DNA of 64,000 nt. Source: CBFDBF01 sp050291465 (GTDB lineage: Bacteria; Pseudomonadota; Gammaproteobacteria; Chromatiales; Chromatiaceae). This document shows positions 24,427 to 33,266 of this stretch, in pieces; position 1 is the stretch's first letter, and the number at the start of each line of letters is the position of its first letter. The notes under the pieces are model-generated. The model was not told the origin of the DNA. It did no database searches and saw only the letters and a list, made by a program, of their open reading frames with translations. The stretch spans positions 186,001 through 250,000 of the forward strand of contig JBNKJV010000001.1 of NCBI GenBank assembly GCA_050291465.1. Reading direction: 5' to 3'. The position numbers and the translations under genes are program-made.

Positions 24427-25019
24427 CAGGAAGCCCCTCCGTCATCGCCCACAAGGATCCGGGTATCCGAGAGGAACCGGTATTTGGGTATCTCCAGGTT
24501 CTTGGGCGCCGGCACGCCGGAATAGACACGCCCCGCGAGGTCAAATTTGGAACCGTGGCAGGGGCAGAAAAAGCCGCCTTTCCACTCCGGCCCCAGGTCC
24601 GCCGGCGCCACGTCCGGGCGGTAGGTGGGGGAACAGCCCAGGTGGGTACAGATACCGATGGCCACCATATATTCCGGCTTGAGGGAACGGATACTGTTCT
24701 GACAATAGGAGGGCTGCTGCGGCATCTCGGACTCAGGATCCAGCAACTGGCTATCCAGGGTCGGCAGATCCTTCAGGTTCTGCTCGGTACGACGAATGAT
24801 CCATACCGGCTTGCCGCGCCACTTGACGGTCATCATCTGACCCGACTCCAGCTTGCTGATATCGGCCTCAACCGGCGCGCCGGCCGCCTTGGCCTTGGCA
24901 CTCGGCTTCCAGGCAGCCAGGAATGGGTATACCACGAAGATGGTACCAACGGCACCGACTACACTGGTTGCGACAGTCAGTGTCCGCCGCTTCTTCAAAT
25001 CCACGCCATCTGCGCTCAT
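24426..25019 (-). CDS. petA: ubiquinol-cytochrome c reductase, Rieske iron-sulfur subunit
   Basis: The 197-residue protein has an N-terminal twin-Arg-like and membrane segment (KKRRTLTVATSVVGAVGTIF), a hinge, and the [2Fe-2S] domain with CTHLGCSP and CPCHGSKFD providing the Cys and His ligands and the disulfide. The arrangement suggests Tat export. It is the first gene of petABC and is preceded by the promoter candidate at 25137-25165. Confidence 0.97.
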   Translation of the reverse strand: MSADGVDLKKRRTLTVATSVVGAVGTIFVVYPFLAAWKPSAKAKAAGAPVEADISKLESGQMMTVKWRGKPVWIIRRTEQNLKDLPTLDSQLLDPESEMPQQPSYCQNSIRSLKPEYMVAIGICTHLGCSPTYRPDVAPADLGPEWKGGFFCPCHGSKFDLAGRVYSGVPAPKNLEIPKYRFLSDTRILVGDDGGAS

Positions 25020-25136
25020 TTATCATGACTCCCCGAGTAGGATGGACAATTCTGGAATTCTTCAGGTTCGCGCCGGCCGTGCGCCGCAAATTTTGGGCAG
25101 GAAAAACCGCGGATACAGCCTCAAAACCGACTGCGC

Positions 25137-25165
25137 ATTCTCCAACAATGAAGCCTGGAGGTCAA
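25137..25165 (-). promoter_or_regulatory. candidate sigma-70 promoter for petABC
   Basis: On the minus strand TTGACC is followed by 17 bases and GAGAAT, about 118 bases before petA. The -35 is strong and the -10 matches four of six. Confidence 0.35.
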
Positions 25166-25187
25166 GATTGGCGGGGGCTCGGTGAAC

Positions 25188-25943
25188 CTAGACCGGATTA
25201 GGACTATCGAGAAACTGGTGTTCGACAGCGAATTCCTTCGCCAAATGCTCCCCCAGCGCCTGGATGCCGAACCGTTCGGTGGCATGGTGCCCCGCCGCGA
25301 AATAGTGTATCCCCAGCTCCCTGGCAAGATGGAAGGTCTGCTCCGAGACTTCGCCGCTGATAAAGGCGTCCAGTCCTAACTTCGCCGCCTGCAGAATCTG
25401 TCCCTGGGCCGCTCCGCTGCACCAACCCAGCCGACGTATCGCATCACCTCCACCCGGCAGATGCAGCGGATCACGCCCCAGCCCCCGGCGGACACGCTCC
25501 GTCAACGTTTCCACCGTCTCCGGAGTATCCAGTTCGGTGTGCCAAAGAAGCCCGTCGGGCTCCCGCACCAGGGAGGCATCCCCCAATCCCAACCGCTCCC
25601 CCAGCAGACGGTTATTTCCCAGCCGCGGATGGGCGTCGAGAGGCAGATGGTAGGCCATGAGGCTGATCCCGTGACGGTACAGGGCCCCCACCCGGCGACC
25701 CTTCACCCCCACCAGCGGTTCCGGTTCGCCTCTCCAGAAGAACCCGTGATGCACCAGCAGCAGATTCGCATCCAGCCCGGCGGCGGCGTCGATGACCGCC
25801 TGGCTGGCCGTCACGGCGGAGACGATCCGTCGCACGGAGCCGCTCTCCGCATCCAGCTGAACACCGTTTGGGCAGTGATCGTCAAATTCGGAAACCGCAA
25901 GTAACCCGTCGCAGTAGTTTTCCAATACCTTGAGTTCAACCAT
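25188..25943 (-). CDS. Nif3-like dinuclear metal-binding protein (YbgI family)
   Basis: The 251-residue protein is an NGG1p-interacting factor 3 family member. Metal-site motifs are LLLVHHGFFWRG, ISLMAYHLPLDAHPRLGNN, and the C-terminal HHATERFG. The motif CPNGVQLD near residue 30 is typical. The family forms hexameric toroids with two metals per subunit; GTP cyclohydrolase or hydrolase roles have been proposed but are not settled. ATG at 25943 follows GGTGGGA. It is divergent from the degS-like gene, a very common pairing in gammaproteobacteria. Confidence 0.92.
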   Translation of the reverse strand: MVELKVLENYCDGLLAVSEFDDHCPNGVQLDAESGSVRRIVSAVTASQAVIDAAAGLDANLLLVHHGFFWRGEPEPLVGVKGRRVGALYRHGISLMAYHLPLDAHPRLGNNRLLGERLGLGDASLVREPDGLLWHTELDTPETVETLTERVRRGLGRDPLHLPGGGDAIRRLGWCSGAAQGQILQAAKLGLDAFISGEVSEQTFHLARELGIHYFAAGHHATERFGIQALGEHLAKEFAVEHQFLDSPNPV

Positions 25944-25997
25944 GATCCCACCGTCTATCTGTTGCAGATTCATGGGACATGTTAGGGTATGCTTACC

Positions 25998-27134
25998 ATG
26001 AAATTCCAGAGATTATTGACCTTCCTGGCCGTATCTGTCGGCGCCGGACTCATTGCCGCCTTTATCGCATTGCAGCTGCTTCCAGACGAGGAACAGAGCC
26101 CCACCGGTCGGCTCCCCACCGTCATCCGCTCCAATGTACCGGAAAGCGGCCCGGCCTCTTATGCCAATGCCGTAGCGGCGGCCGCTCCTTCGGTGGTCAA
26201 TATCTTCACTACCAAGGTCACCGTTCAGCGCAGCCCGATCTTCAATGATCCCATTTTCCAACGTTTCTTCGGTGACCGTTTCTTCCGCCCTCAGAAACGC
26301 CTGCAGACCAGCCTCGGCTCGGGAGTTGTGATCAGCCCGGAGGGTTACATCATCACCAACCACCACGTGGTAAAGGGGGCGGATGAGATCAAGGTGGTGC
26401 TTGCCAACGGCCGCACGCTTAAGGCCGAAATTGCGGGCAGCGATCCGGATTCCGACGTGGCACTGCTGCTTACTGATGAAAAGGACCTGCCGGCCATCAC
26501 CCTGGGAGACTCCGACGAGATCCAGGTTGGGGACGTGGTTCTCGCCATCGGCAATCCCTTCGGCGTCGGCCAGACCGTTACCCTGGGGATCGTCAGTGCC
26601 ACCGGGCGCAGCCAGCTCGGAATCAACACCTTCGAAAACTTCATCCAGACGGATGCCGCCATCAACCCCGGTAACTCCGGCGGCGCCCTGATCAACGCCT
26701 CCGGCGAACTGGTCGGCATCAATACCGCCATCTATTCCAACAGCGGCGGATCTCTGGGAATCGGCTTCGCCATCCCCGTTGACGTGGTGGAAAACGTAAT
26801 GGCCCAGATCCTCACCAACGGCAGAGTGGTGCGCGGCTGGTTCGGAATAGCCGGCCAGGACATGACGCCGGAACTGGCCCGTTCCTTTGGCCTTAAGGAG
26901 GTCGAGGGAGTGCTGGTCTCGGGGGTACTGGAAAACGGTCCGGCCGACCGGGCGGGGATCAAACCGGGGGATATCATCACCCGTATCGGCGATCAGGTCC
27001 CTACCAACTCCCACGACGTCCTCAATACCATCGCCATGATGGCGCCGGGTACGCGGGTCAAGGTGGAGGGATGGCGCGGCGAAGAGTCCTTCCAGGCGGA
27101 GGTAACGGTCTCGGAAAGACCGCCGGCGGAGTAA
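25998..27134 (+). CDS. degS: DegS/AlgW-type periplasmic serine protease
   Basis: The 378-residue HtrA family protease has an N-terminal membrane anchor (FLAVSVGAGLIAAFIALQLL), a trypsin-like domain with the triad in ITNHHVVKGAD, DSDVALL and NPGNSGGAL, and one PDZ domain (about 275-370, GVLVSGVLENGPADRAGIKPGD). One PDZ and a retained anchor point to the site-1 protease that cleaves anti-sigma-E under envelope stress, rather than DegP, which has two PDZ domains and is soluble. ATG at 25998 fits DegS; ATG at 25989 is three codons earlier. The partner rseA/rpoE genes are not in the window. Confidence 0.9.
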   Translation: MKFQRLLTFLAVSVGAGLIAAFIALQLLPDEEQSPTGRLPTVIRSNVPESGPASYANAVAAAAPSVVNIFTTKVTVQRSPIFNDPIFQRFFGDRFFRPQKRLQTSLGSGVVISPEGYIITNHHVVKGADEIKVVLANGRTLKAEIAGSDPDSDVALLLTDEKDLPAITLGDSDEIQVGDVVLAIGNPFGVGQTVTLGIVSATGRSQLGINTFENFIQTDAAINPGNSGGALINASGELVGINTAIYSNSGGSLGIGFAIPVDVVENVMAQILTNGRVVRGWFGIAGQDMTPELARSFGLKEVEGVLVSGVLENGPADRAGIKPGDIITRIGDQVPTNSHDVLNTIAMMAPGTRVKVEGWRGEESFQAEVTVSERPPAE

Positions 27135-27141
27135 AGCCTTC

Positions 27142-29589
27142 TCAGGGATTGAACGCTGTTAACTGATCTCCCCACTGCAGCGGTTGTGGGGTGGCTATTC
27201 CGTATCCCTGCACATAGTCCACGCCTATCTCACGCAGTTTCTCCAGGATCGCGTTGTTTTCGACAAATTCTGCGATGGTGGCCTTGCCCATCACATGACC
27301 GATATCGTTAATAGAACGGACCATTGCAAAATCGATTTCATCCTCAACGATATCACGGACGAAAACACCGTCGATCTTGAGAAAATCCACCGGCAGATTC
27401 TTGAGATAGGCAAATGAGGACATACCGCTTCCAAAATCATCGAGCGCGAAACGGCACCCCTTGCGGCGCAGGATCTCAACAAACCGGAACGCCCGGCTGA
27501 GATTGGCTACCGCGGCGGTTTCGGTGATTTCGAAACATATCTTTCTGGGCGGTATTCCGTGCCGACCCAGTTGCTCCGCGATGTACTCACAGAATGTTTC
27601 ATCGGTTACCGAATGCCCGGAGAGGTTAATGCAGCACATGGCCAGCCTGTCCATTTCCTCGGGATGGGATGCCAACCACTCAAAATATGTCCGCACCACC
27701 CAGCGATCGATAGAGGGCATCAAATTATAGTGTTCGGCGGCCGGGAGGAAGGTGCCCGGCGGGAGCAGATCGCCCTTTTCGTCGCGCATCATAATCAGAA
27801 TCTCATAGCGTTCCTGGTTCCGACCCGTTTCCTCCTGAAGCGAAACCAGCGCTTGCCGATAGAGCAAAAACCGCTGCTCTTCGAAGGCGGCGTGGATACG
27901 CCCGATCCAGTGCATTTCACCCTGGCGACGCACGAGCTCCACGTCATCCGATCGAAATACATGCAGACGGTTGCGTCCATGATCCTTGGCCGCGTAACAC
28001 GCCGTATCGGCGGCACTCAGAACCTCCGCCAGAGTCTGTCCACCGCCGATGATCGGCACCACACCGATACTGGCCCCGACCGTGAATCGTCTGTCCTTCC
28101 AGGCGAACTGGAATTTCTGAATCGCCTCCAACAACTCCTGCCCTACCTGGCCGGCCTTTTCCAGGGAGCAGTACTCCAGCAGCACTCCGAACTCATCACC
28201 ACCCAGGCGAGCCAGGGTATCTCCGGCACGCATGTTACTGTGCAGCAACCCGCCGATCTGCTGCAGCAGTTCATCGCCCGCCGCATGACCGCAGGTATCA
28301 TTTACGACTTTGAACTGATCCAGATCGATATAGAAAAGGGAATGAACCCCTTCCCGATACTGGTCATCTTCAAGCAGTCTCGCCAGACGACGTTCAAACT
28401 CCCGCCGGTTGGGCAGTCCGGTAAGGGAATCATGGCTGGCCTGGTAGGAAAGACGCTCGGCCATCTTGCGGGCCCTTGTTATATCGCGAAGATGGGCTGT
28501 AAACAGCGGCTGTCCTTCGATCTCGATGCGGGTAATGGCGATTTCCACGGGAAACTCACTGCCGTCCGAGCGCATCGCCATCATTTCCACTCGGTTGTTT
28601 AACATGGTTGCATCACCACTGCCCAGATATCTTCCTAGCCCCTCATCGTGAGCTACCCGTAGATGCTCGGGAATCAACATCTTGCTCAATTCCCGGCCGA
28701 TCACCTGATCTGCCTTAAAACCGAAGGTATGTTCCGCAGCCGGATTGAAATCGACGATCCTGCCGCGATGATCCATAGTGATTATGCAATCCAACGCCGC
28801 TTCCAAAATGGCGCTCTTGCGAACTTCACTCAGCAGCAGATCATCCTCTGCCCGCCGCCGAACCTTCTCCCCTGCCGAGAGCCAGCGAAATCCGATGCCT
28901 ATACCCACGAGTCCCAGCAACCAGATACTGCCGTAGGAAATAAAAGTCTTCCGGAACGCCTTGTTTTCCTGACGCAGCAGATCCTTCATCGGGACCGCTA
29001 CGCCGACCCCACCGCCGATCTCCCCCACCTCATACCCCTGAGGGCTGTGACAGAGAAGACAACCCGCTTTTACCCGCAACGGCTGCATCAGCCGTAAATA
29101 GGGCTCCCCATCGATGGTGGTAAATTCAAACACCTCCTTCTCACCGGCCTTAAAAGCCTCCAAAGCACGGGCCTCCCATTCATCCGGCGCGTTCCCGGGC
29201 CGCAACACGTTAAACCCGGTAATGTGGCCCGCACCGGTATAGAGATGACCGAATTCTTCATCCAGCTGACGGACGATACGGGCCGGATTCATCAGAGTGA
29301 GCCGGGTTCCGGAGGGTGTCTCGATGTCCCGTTCCGGGATGTGGGCAAGGTAGGGATCCGGCGGATTGTTCTCCGATACCGGCACATAAATCAGCTTCCG
29401 CGTCGTGGCCCAGAGGCGAAAGGCCACGTCTTTATTGAAATGGGCCCGCGCCTGATTGGTGGCCAACTCCAGCGTAAACTGCTTTCTTTGATCAACCTGC
29501 CAGAAAAACAGACCGCCGATTATCAGGGTCCAGATAACCACCAACATCAGGAAATACTGTATGAAACGGTCGGCCGGTATCTTTTTCAT
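27142..29589 (-). CDS. inner-membrane GGDEF-EAL protein with periplasmic heme-c sensor and PAS domain
   Basis: The 815-residue protein has a transmembrane helix at 12-30. A periplasmic domain of the Tll0287/DUF3365 type follows (about 35-210) with one c-heme site, CLLCH. A second helix (about 220-240), a PAS domain (about 255-375), a GGDEF and an EAL domain complete it. The GGDEF site is intact (ARLGGDEFGVLLE), with RxxD (RAGD) before it. The EAL domain keeps E of YEILIMM, INLSG, FEITETAA, DDFGSGMSS, LKIDG, AEFVE and QGYG. So redox state or a ligand such as NO at the periplasmic heme could set c-di-GMP levels; direction is unknown because both domains look active. It converges with degS, 7 bp away, and its EAL region is closely similar to that of the protein at 13646. 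Confidence 0.92.
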   Translation of the reverse strand: MKKIPADRFIQYFLMLVVIWTLIIGGLFFWQVDQRKQFTLELATNQARAHFNKDVAFRLWATTRKLIYVPVSENNPPDPYLAHIPERDIETPSGTRLTLMNPARIVRQLDEEFGHLYTGAGHITGFNVLRPGNAPDEWEARALEAFKAGEKEVFEFTTIDGEPYLRLMQPLRVKAGCLLCHSPQGYEVGEIGGGVGVAVPMKDLLRQENKAFRKTFISYGSIWLLGLVGIGIGFRWLSAGEKVRRRAEDDLLLSEVRKSAILEAALDCIITMDHRGRIVDFNPAAEHTFGFKADQVIGRELSKMLIPEHLRVAHDEGLGRYLGSGDATMLNNRVEMMAMRSDGSEFPVEIAITRIEIEGQPLFTAHLRDITRARKMAERLSYQASHDSLTGLPNRREFERRLARLLEDDQYREGVHSLFYIDLDQFKVVNDTCGHAAGDELLQQIGGLLHSNMRAGDTLARLGGDEFGVLLEYCSLEKAGQVGQELLEAIQKFQFAWKDRRFTVGASIGVVPIIGGGQTLAEVLSAADTACYAAKDHGRNRLHVFRSDDVELVRRQGEMHWIGRIHAAFEEQRFLLYRQALVSLQEETGRNQERYEILIMMRDEKGDLLPPGTFLPAAEHYNLMPSIDRWVVRTYFEWLASHPEEMDRLAMCCINLSGHSVTDETFCEYIAEQLGRHGIPPRKICFEITETAAVANLSRAFRFVEILRRKGCRFALDDFGSGMSSFAYLKNLPVDFLKIDGVFVRDIVEDEIDFAMVRSINDIGHVMGKATIAEFVENNAILEKLREIGVDYVQGYGIATPQPLQWGDQLTAFNP

Positions 29590-29807
29590 TATTTAGTCGG
29601 GGGAGGCGCCAGGAATGTATCTATATTTCCTCGGCCGCAGTAGGGAAAACTTTAGGGACCTTCATCGAAGACGGGGAGAGGTATTAATGTTCGCGCCCAC
29701 GTTCTTTTCCCGCAAAAACGAGCCCTACAAGGACGTGGAAAGAGCATCGCTCCCTTTGTTGACGCGACCCCAGGGAGAATGAGCGAAGTTCTTATGCAGT
29801 AATAATT

Positions 29808-29850
29808 CTTTGCGCCTCCGCGCCCCTGCGTCCTCTGCGTCCTCTGCGTT
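29808..29850. repeat. dispersed repeat, single arm, copy 3
   Basis: TTTGCGCCTCCGCGCCCCTG and CGTCCTCTGCGTCCTCTGCG run in tandem just after hisC. No opposite arm is seen nearby. The rest of the 278-base gap (29590-29867) has no feature I can support. Confidence 0.65.
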
Positions 29851-29867
29851 AATATTCCACAGCTTTG

Positions 29868-30959
29868 TTACAGCAAAGCCGACAGGGCCTGCAGAAACCG
29901 GTCGTTTTCCTCCGACGTCCCCACAGTGACGCGCAGACAATCGGCCAGGGCGGCATGAGCGCCGTCAAGCAGCTTCACCAGGATCCCGTTTTCCCGCAGG
30001 CCGGCATGGATCTCTCCGGCACGCCCCTCAGGCATCCGCAACAGAATGAAGTTGGCCTCACTGGGATAGGAGACGACATCCTCTATCCGGGACAATACCT
30101 GAAAAAGATGCTCCCGTTCCGTGCGAATGGCGTTGGTCTGGTCATCGAATACCCCCTGATGCCGCAGCGCAAACTCCGCCGATACCTGAGTCAGGATGTT
30201 GATGTTATATGGCAGCCGTGTCTTATCTATCTCTCTGATCAACTGTTCCGGCCCCGCCAGGAAGCCTAGGCGCAATCCTGCCAGCCCCATCTTGGATACC
30301 GTGCGCAGCACCGTAAGGTTTGGGTAGTCCCCCACCTGATGCATAAAGCTGTGGTCGGTAAAGGGGGCGTACGCCTCATCGATCACCACGATCCCCGGCG
30401 CCGCCTCGATGATCTGCGATAACTGGTCAGGCGCGAAGAGGTTTCCGGTGGGGTTATTAGGATAGGCCAGGAAAGTCAAAGCCGGTTGATACTGATCCAG
30501 CGCCTGCAGCAGTGCCGGCATATCCAGACTGAAATCAGCGGTCTTAAGAGGCACACCGACATATTTCATACCACAGAAGGTCGCGATCATGCGGTACATA
30601 ACGAAACCGGGATCCACCGACAATACCACCCGCGAAGGACCGGATACGGTCATGGCAAGCATCTGAATCAGTTCATCCGAACCGTTGCCCAACAGCAGTT
30701 CCGCGGGAGCCGGAACGCCCATATTCCCCTTGAGCCGCTCCGCGAGGGAGCTCCCCTCAGGATCGGGATAACGATTCACATCCACGGTCCGCAACAGCGC
30801 AAGCCACTCCTCCCGCAGTTCCGGGGGCCAGGTATAGGGATTCTCCATGGCATCGAGTTTCACCAATCCCGACGCATCCGGCACATGGTAGGCCGAAATC
30901 GCACGAATCTCCGGTCGCACCCAATGCTCTATCAGATTCCGAATATCCTGTTCTTTCAT
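29868..30959 (-). CDS. hisC: histidinol-phosphate aminotransferase
   Basis: The 363-residue PLP enzyme transfers an amino group from glutamate to imidazole-acetol phosphate. Class I/II aminotransferase features include LDAMENPYTWP at the start, LGNGSDELI (phosphate-binding loop), YPNNPTGN, DEAYAPF, and the PLP Lys in TVSKMGLAGLRLG. ATG at 30959 starts the family domain; the frame extends to 31031 but that part lies in repeat DNA. It is the last of murA-hisG-hisD-hisC, with 127 bp before it. Confidence 0.96.
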   Translation of the reverse strand: MKEQDIRNLIEHWVRPEIRAISAYHVPDASGLVKLDAMENPYTWPPELREEWLALLRTVDVNRYPDPEGSSLAERLKGNMGVPAPAELLLGNGSDELIQMLAMTVSGPSRVVLSVDPGFVMYRMIATFCGMKYVGVPLKTADFSLDMPALLQALDQYQPALTFLAYPNNPTGNLFAPDQLSQIIEAAPGIVVIDEAYAPFTDHSFMHQVGDYPNLTVLRTVSKMGLAGLRLGFLAGPEQLIREIDKTRLPYNINILTQVSAEFALRHQGVFDDQTNAIRTEREHLFQVLSRIEDVVSYPSEANFILLRMPEGRAGEIHAGLRENGILVKLLDGAHAALADCLRVTVGTSEENDRFLQALSALL

Positions 30960-30976
30960 AACGTCATTTCTATTGT

Positions 30977-31096
30977 TGCCACAGAGACACGGGGGCTGCA
31001 GGGTTTCCTTTCTCCCACTGTCGAAAACCACCGCAAAACAAACGCCTGGAAAATTACAGCACTCTGTGGTCTCTGTGTCTCCGTGGCTATTTTTTC
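30977..31096. repeat. dispersed inverted repeat, copy 4
   Basis: GCCACAGAGACACGGGGGC at the left faces CTCTGTGTCTCCGTGGC at the right. The right arm covers the hisD stop codon (31087-31089), so the last codons of hisD may derive from it. Confidence 0.8.
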
Positions 31097-32388
31097 ATAC
31101 GATACTCAGCCGCGCGGGCGTGGGCGGTCAATCCCTCCTCCCGCGCCAGGGTGGAAGCTGTACGGCCAAGCCGATCCGCCCCCTCTTCCGACACCATGAT
31201 CAGACTGGAGCGCTTCTGGAAATCATAGACTCCCAGGGGGGAGAAGAAACGGGCGGTGCCCGATGTGGGCAACACATGATTGGGTCCGGCACAGTAATCG
31301 CCGAGAGGCTCGGAGGTGTGGCGACCCAGAAAGATCGCCCCGGCATGGCGGATCTGTCCGGCCAGCTCCTGGGGATTCTCCACCGACAGTTCCAGATGCT
31401 CCGGTGCGATCCGATTAGCCACCTCGCACGCCTCCGGCAGATCGCGGCAGTGAATAAGGGCACCGCGTTTGGTAAGGGACGACTCCGCGATAGACCGCCT
31501 TTCCAGAGAAGGCAACAGTCGCGCGATACTCTCTTCTACCTGCTTGATGAATTTTTCGTCCGGACAGACCAGGATGGACTGGGCGTCCTCGTCATGCTCT
31601 GCCTGGGAGAAAAGGTCCATCGCCACCCAGTCCGGATCCGTATTACCATCACAGATCACCAGAATCTCAGAAGGTCCGGCGATCATATCGATGCCGACCC
31701 GTCCGAAAACAGCACGTTTTGCGGTGGCGACGTAAATATTGCCGGGACCCACAATCTTATCCACCGCCGGCACGCTTTTCGTCCCATAAGCAAGGGCGGC
31801 CACCGCCTGGGCACCACCCAGCGCGAACACCCGATCCACACCACACACATGAGCGGCGGCCAGAACCAGATCGTTGAACTCCCCTCCCGGGGTGGGAACC
31901 ACCATAACCAACTCACCGACACCGGCGACCTTTGCCGGCAACGCGTTCATCAATACCGATGAAGGATATGCGGCCTTGCCTCCCGGAACATATATCCCCA
32001 CTCGGTCAAGGGGGGTCACCTGCTGACCTAGCAGGGTTCCGTCCTCTTCGGTGTAGCTCCAGGATTCGAACTTCTGACGTTCGGCATAGGCACGGATACG
32101 CTCCACCGCATGTTGCAGCGCATCTCTTTGCAAATCCGCCAGGCGGCCCCAGGCCTGCGCCAGGTCGTCCGGGGATATCTCCAGATCCGCGCTGCCTTCC
32201 GGATCCCATCCGTCGAAGCGGCGGGTATATTCCAGCAACGCCTCATCACCCCGGGAGCGGACGTCCGCGATGATGTTATCGACCGCCCCGGCCACTTCGT
32301 TATCGGAGACGGACTCCCACGCCAGCAGGGCCTGGAGCTGTTCTTCGAAGTCGGGAGCTGCGGTTGATAATGTGCGTATTTTGATCAT
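31087..32388 (-). CDS. hisD: histidinol dehydrogenase
   Basis: The 433-residue enzyme makes two NAD-dependent oxidations from L-histidinol to histidine. Family motifs are VGIYVPGGKAAYPSSVLMNA, GPGNIYVATAKRAVFG, IAGPSEILVI, AEHDEDAQSI and ANRIAPEHLELSVENPQ. Full length. The C-terminus (EYRMKK) ends inside a dispersed repeat. It lies between hisG and hisC on the same strand. Confidence 0.97.
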   Translation of the reverse strand: MIKIRTLSTAAPDFEEQLQALLAWESVSDNEVAGAVDNIIADVRSRGDEALLEYTRRFDGWDPEGSADLEISPDDLAQAWGRLADLQRDALQHAVERIRAYAERQKFESWSYTEEDGTLLGQQVTPLDRVGIYVPGGKAAYPSSVLMNALPAKVAGVGELVMVVPTPGGEFNDLVLAAAHVCGVDRVFALGGAQAVAALAYGTKSVPAVDKIVGPGNIYVATAKRAVFGRVGIDMIAGPSEILVICDGNTDPDWVAMDLFSQAEHDEDAQSILVCPDEKFIKQVEESIARLLPSLERRSIAESSLTKRGALIHCRDLPEACEVANRIAPEHLELSVENPQELAGQIRHAGAIFLGRHTSEPLGDYCAGPNHVLPTSGTARFFSPLGVYDFQKRSSLIMVSEEGADRLGRTASTLAREEGLTAHARAAEYRMKK

Positions 32389-32399
32389 AGTTGGAGCTG

Positions 32400-32503
32400 T
32401 CAGTTATCAGTCTTCAGTTTTCAGTATGGAGTGATTAGCAAGAATAACACCCCGAAGCCCAAATATGCCCCATTTCCAGCTGTTAACTGACGACTGACAA
32501 CTG
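32400..32503. repeat. inverted TCAGT-type repeat between hisG and hisD
   Basis: TCAGTTATCAGTCTTCAG at the left is roughly the reverse complement of CTGTTAACTGACGACTGAC at the right. It is a different family from the CACAGAG repeats and fills the 115-base gap. Confidence 0.65.
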
Positions 32504-33142
32504 TTAACCGTTAACCGCCCCCCGCAACGCCTCTATCAGCTGCATAATGGTGCCGTGCTTCATTTTCCAGGAAGCCTTGTTAACCACCAAACGGGAGCTG
32601 ACGTCAGCGATATGTTCCAGCGGCATCAGCCCATTGGCCTTGAGGGTGTTGCCGGTATCCACCAGGTCCACGATCAGGTCCGCCAATCCCACCAACGGCG
32701 CCAGTTCCATGGAACCATACAACTTGATAACTTCCACCTGCCGACCTTTGGCGGCAAAATGGCGCCGGGTGGTATTTACGTATTTGGTGGCGATACGCAG
32801 ACGGCTTCCGCTCAACCCGGCCTCCTGGCGGCCGGCCACCATCATCCTGCAGCGCGCGATATGCAGATCCAGAGGTTCATAAAGACCTTCCCCGCCGTGC
32901 TCCAGCAATACATCTTTACCAGCAACTCCCAGATCGGCAGCGCCCCATTGCACATAGGTCGGTACGTCGGTGGCACGTATAAGGACCAGTTTCACCTGGG
33001 CATGATTGGTATCCAGGATCAGTTTACGGCTGGTTTCCGGATCATCTGCCGGTTCGATGCCGGCATGCGCCAACAGCGGCAGCGTCTCCTTGAAGATGCG
33101 CCCCTTGGAAAGGGCGATGGTGATAGGGGTTTCAAATTTCAT
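32504..33142 (-). CDS. hisG: ATP phosphoribosyltransferase, short form
   Basis: The first enzyme of histidine synthesis joins ATP and PRPP. The 212-residue length is the short form (HisG-S), without the C-terminal regulatory domain; short HisG needs HisZ, which is not in the window. Motifs are TIALSKGRIFKETLPLL, AADLGVAGKDVL, RIATKYVNTTRRHF and LADLIVDLVDTGNTLKANGL (PRPP loop). ATG at 33142 fits the family; the frame upstream lies in repeat DNA. Confidence 0.96.
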   Translation of the reverse strand: MKFETPITIALSKGRIFKETLPLLAHAGIEPADDPETSRKLILDTNHAQVKLVLIRATDVPTYVQWGAADLGVAGKDVLLEHGGEGLYEPLDLHIARCRMMVAGRQEAGLSGSRLRIATKYVNTTRRHFAAKGRQVEVIKLYGSMELAPLVGLADLIVDLVDTGNTLKANGLMPLEHIADVSSRLVVNKASWKMKHGTIMQLIEALRGAVNG

Positions 33143-33154
33143 TTTGTTTGCTTC

Positions 33155-33182
33155 TGCCGCAGAGACACAAAGCACGCAGAGA
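33155..33182. repeat. dispersed repeat, single arm, copy 5
   Basis: GCCGCAGAGACACAAAGCAC then GCAGAG lies 12 bases before hisG, in the murA-hisG gap. It leaves little room for a ribosome site of its own. Confidence 0.6.
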
Positions 33183-33266
33183 TGTTTGTAAGCTAAAAAT
33201 GGCCCGCCAAATTCCTGGTTTCAACCTGACAACATCAAAATACCAGCCACTGCGGCCGGCTGAATA

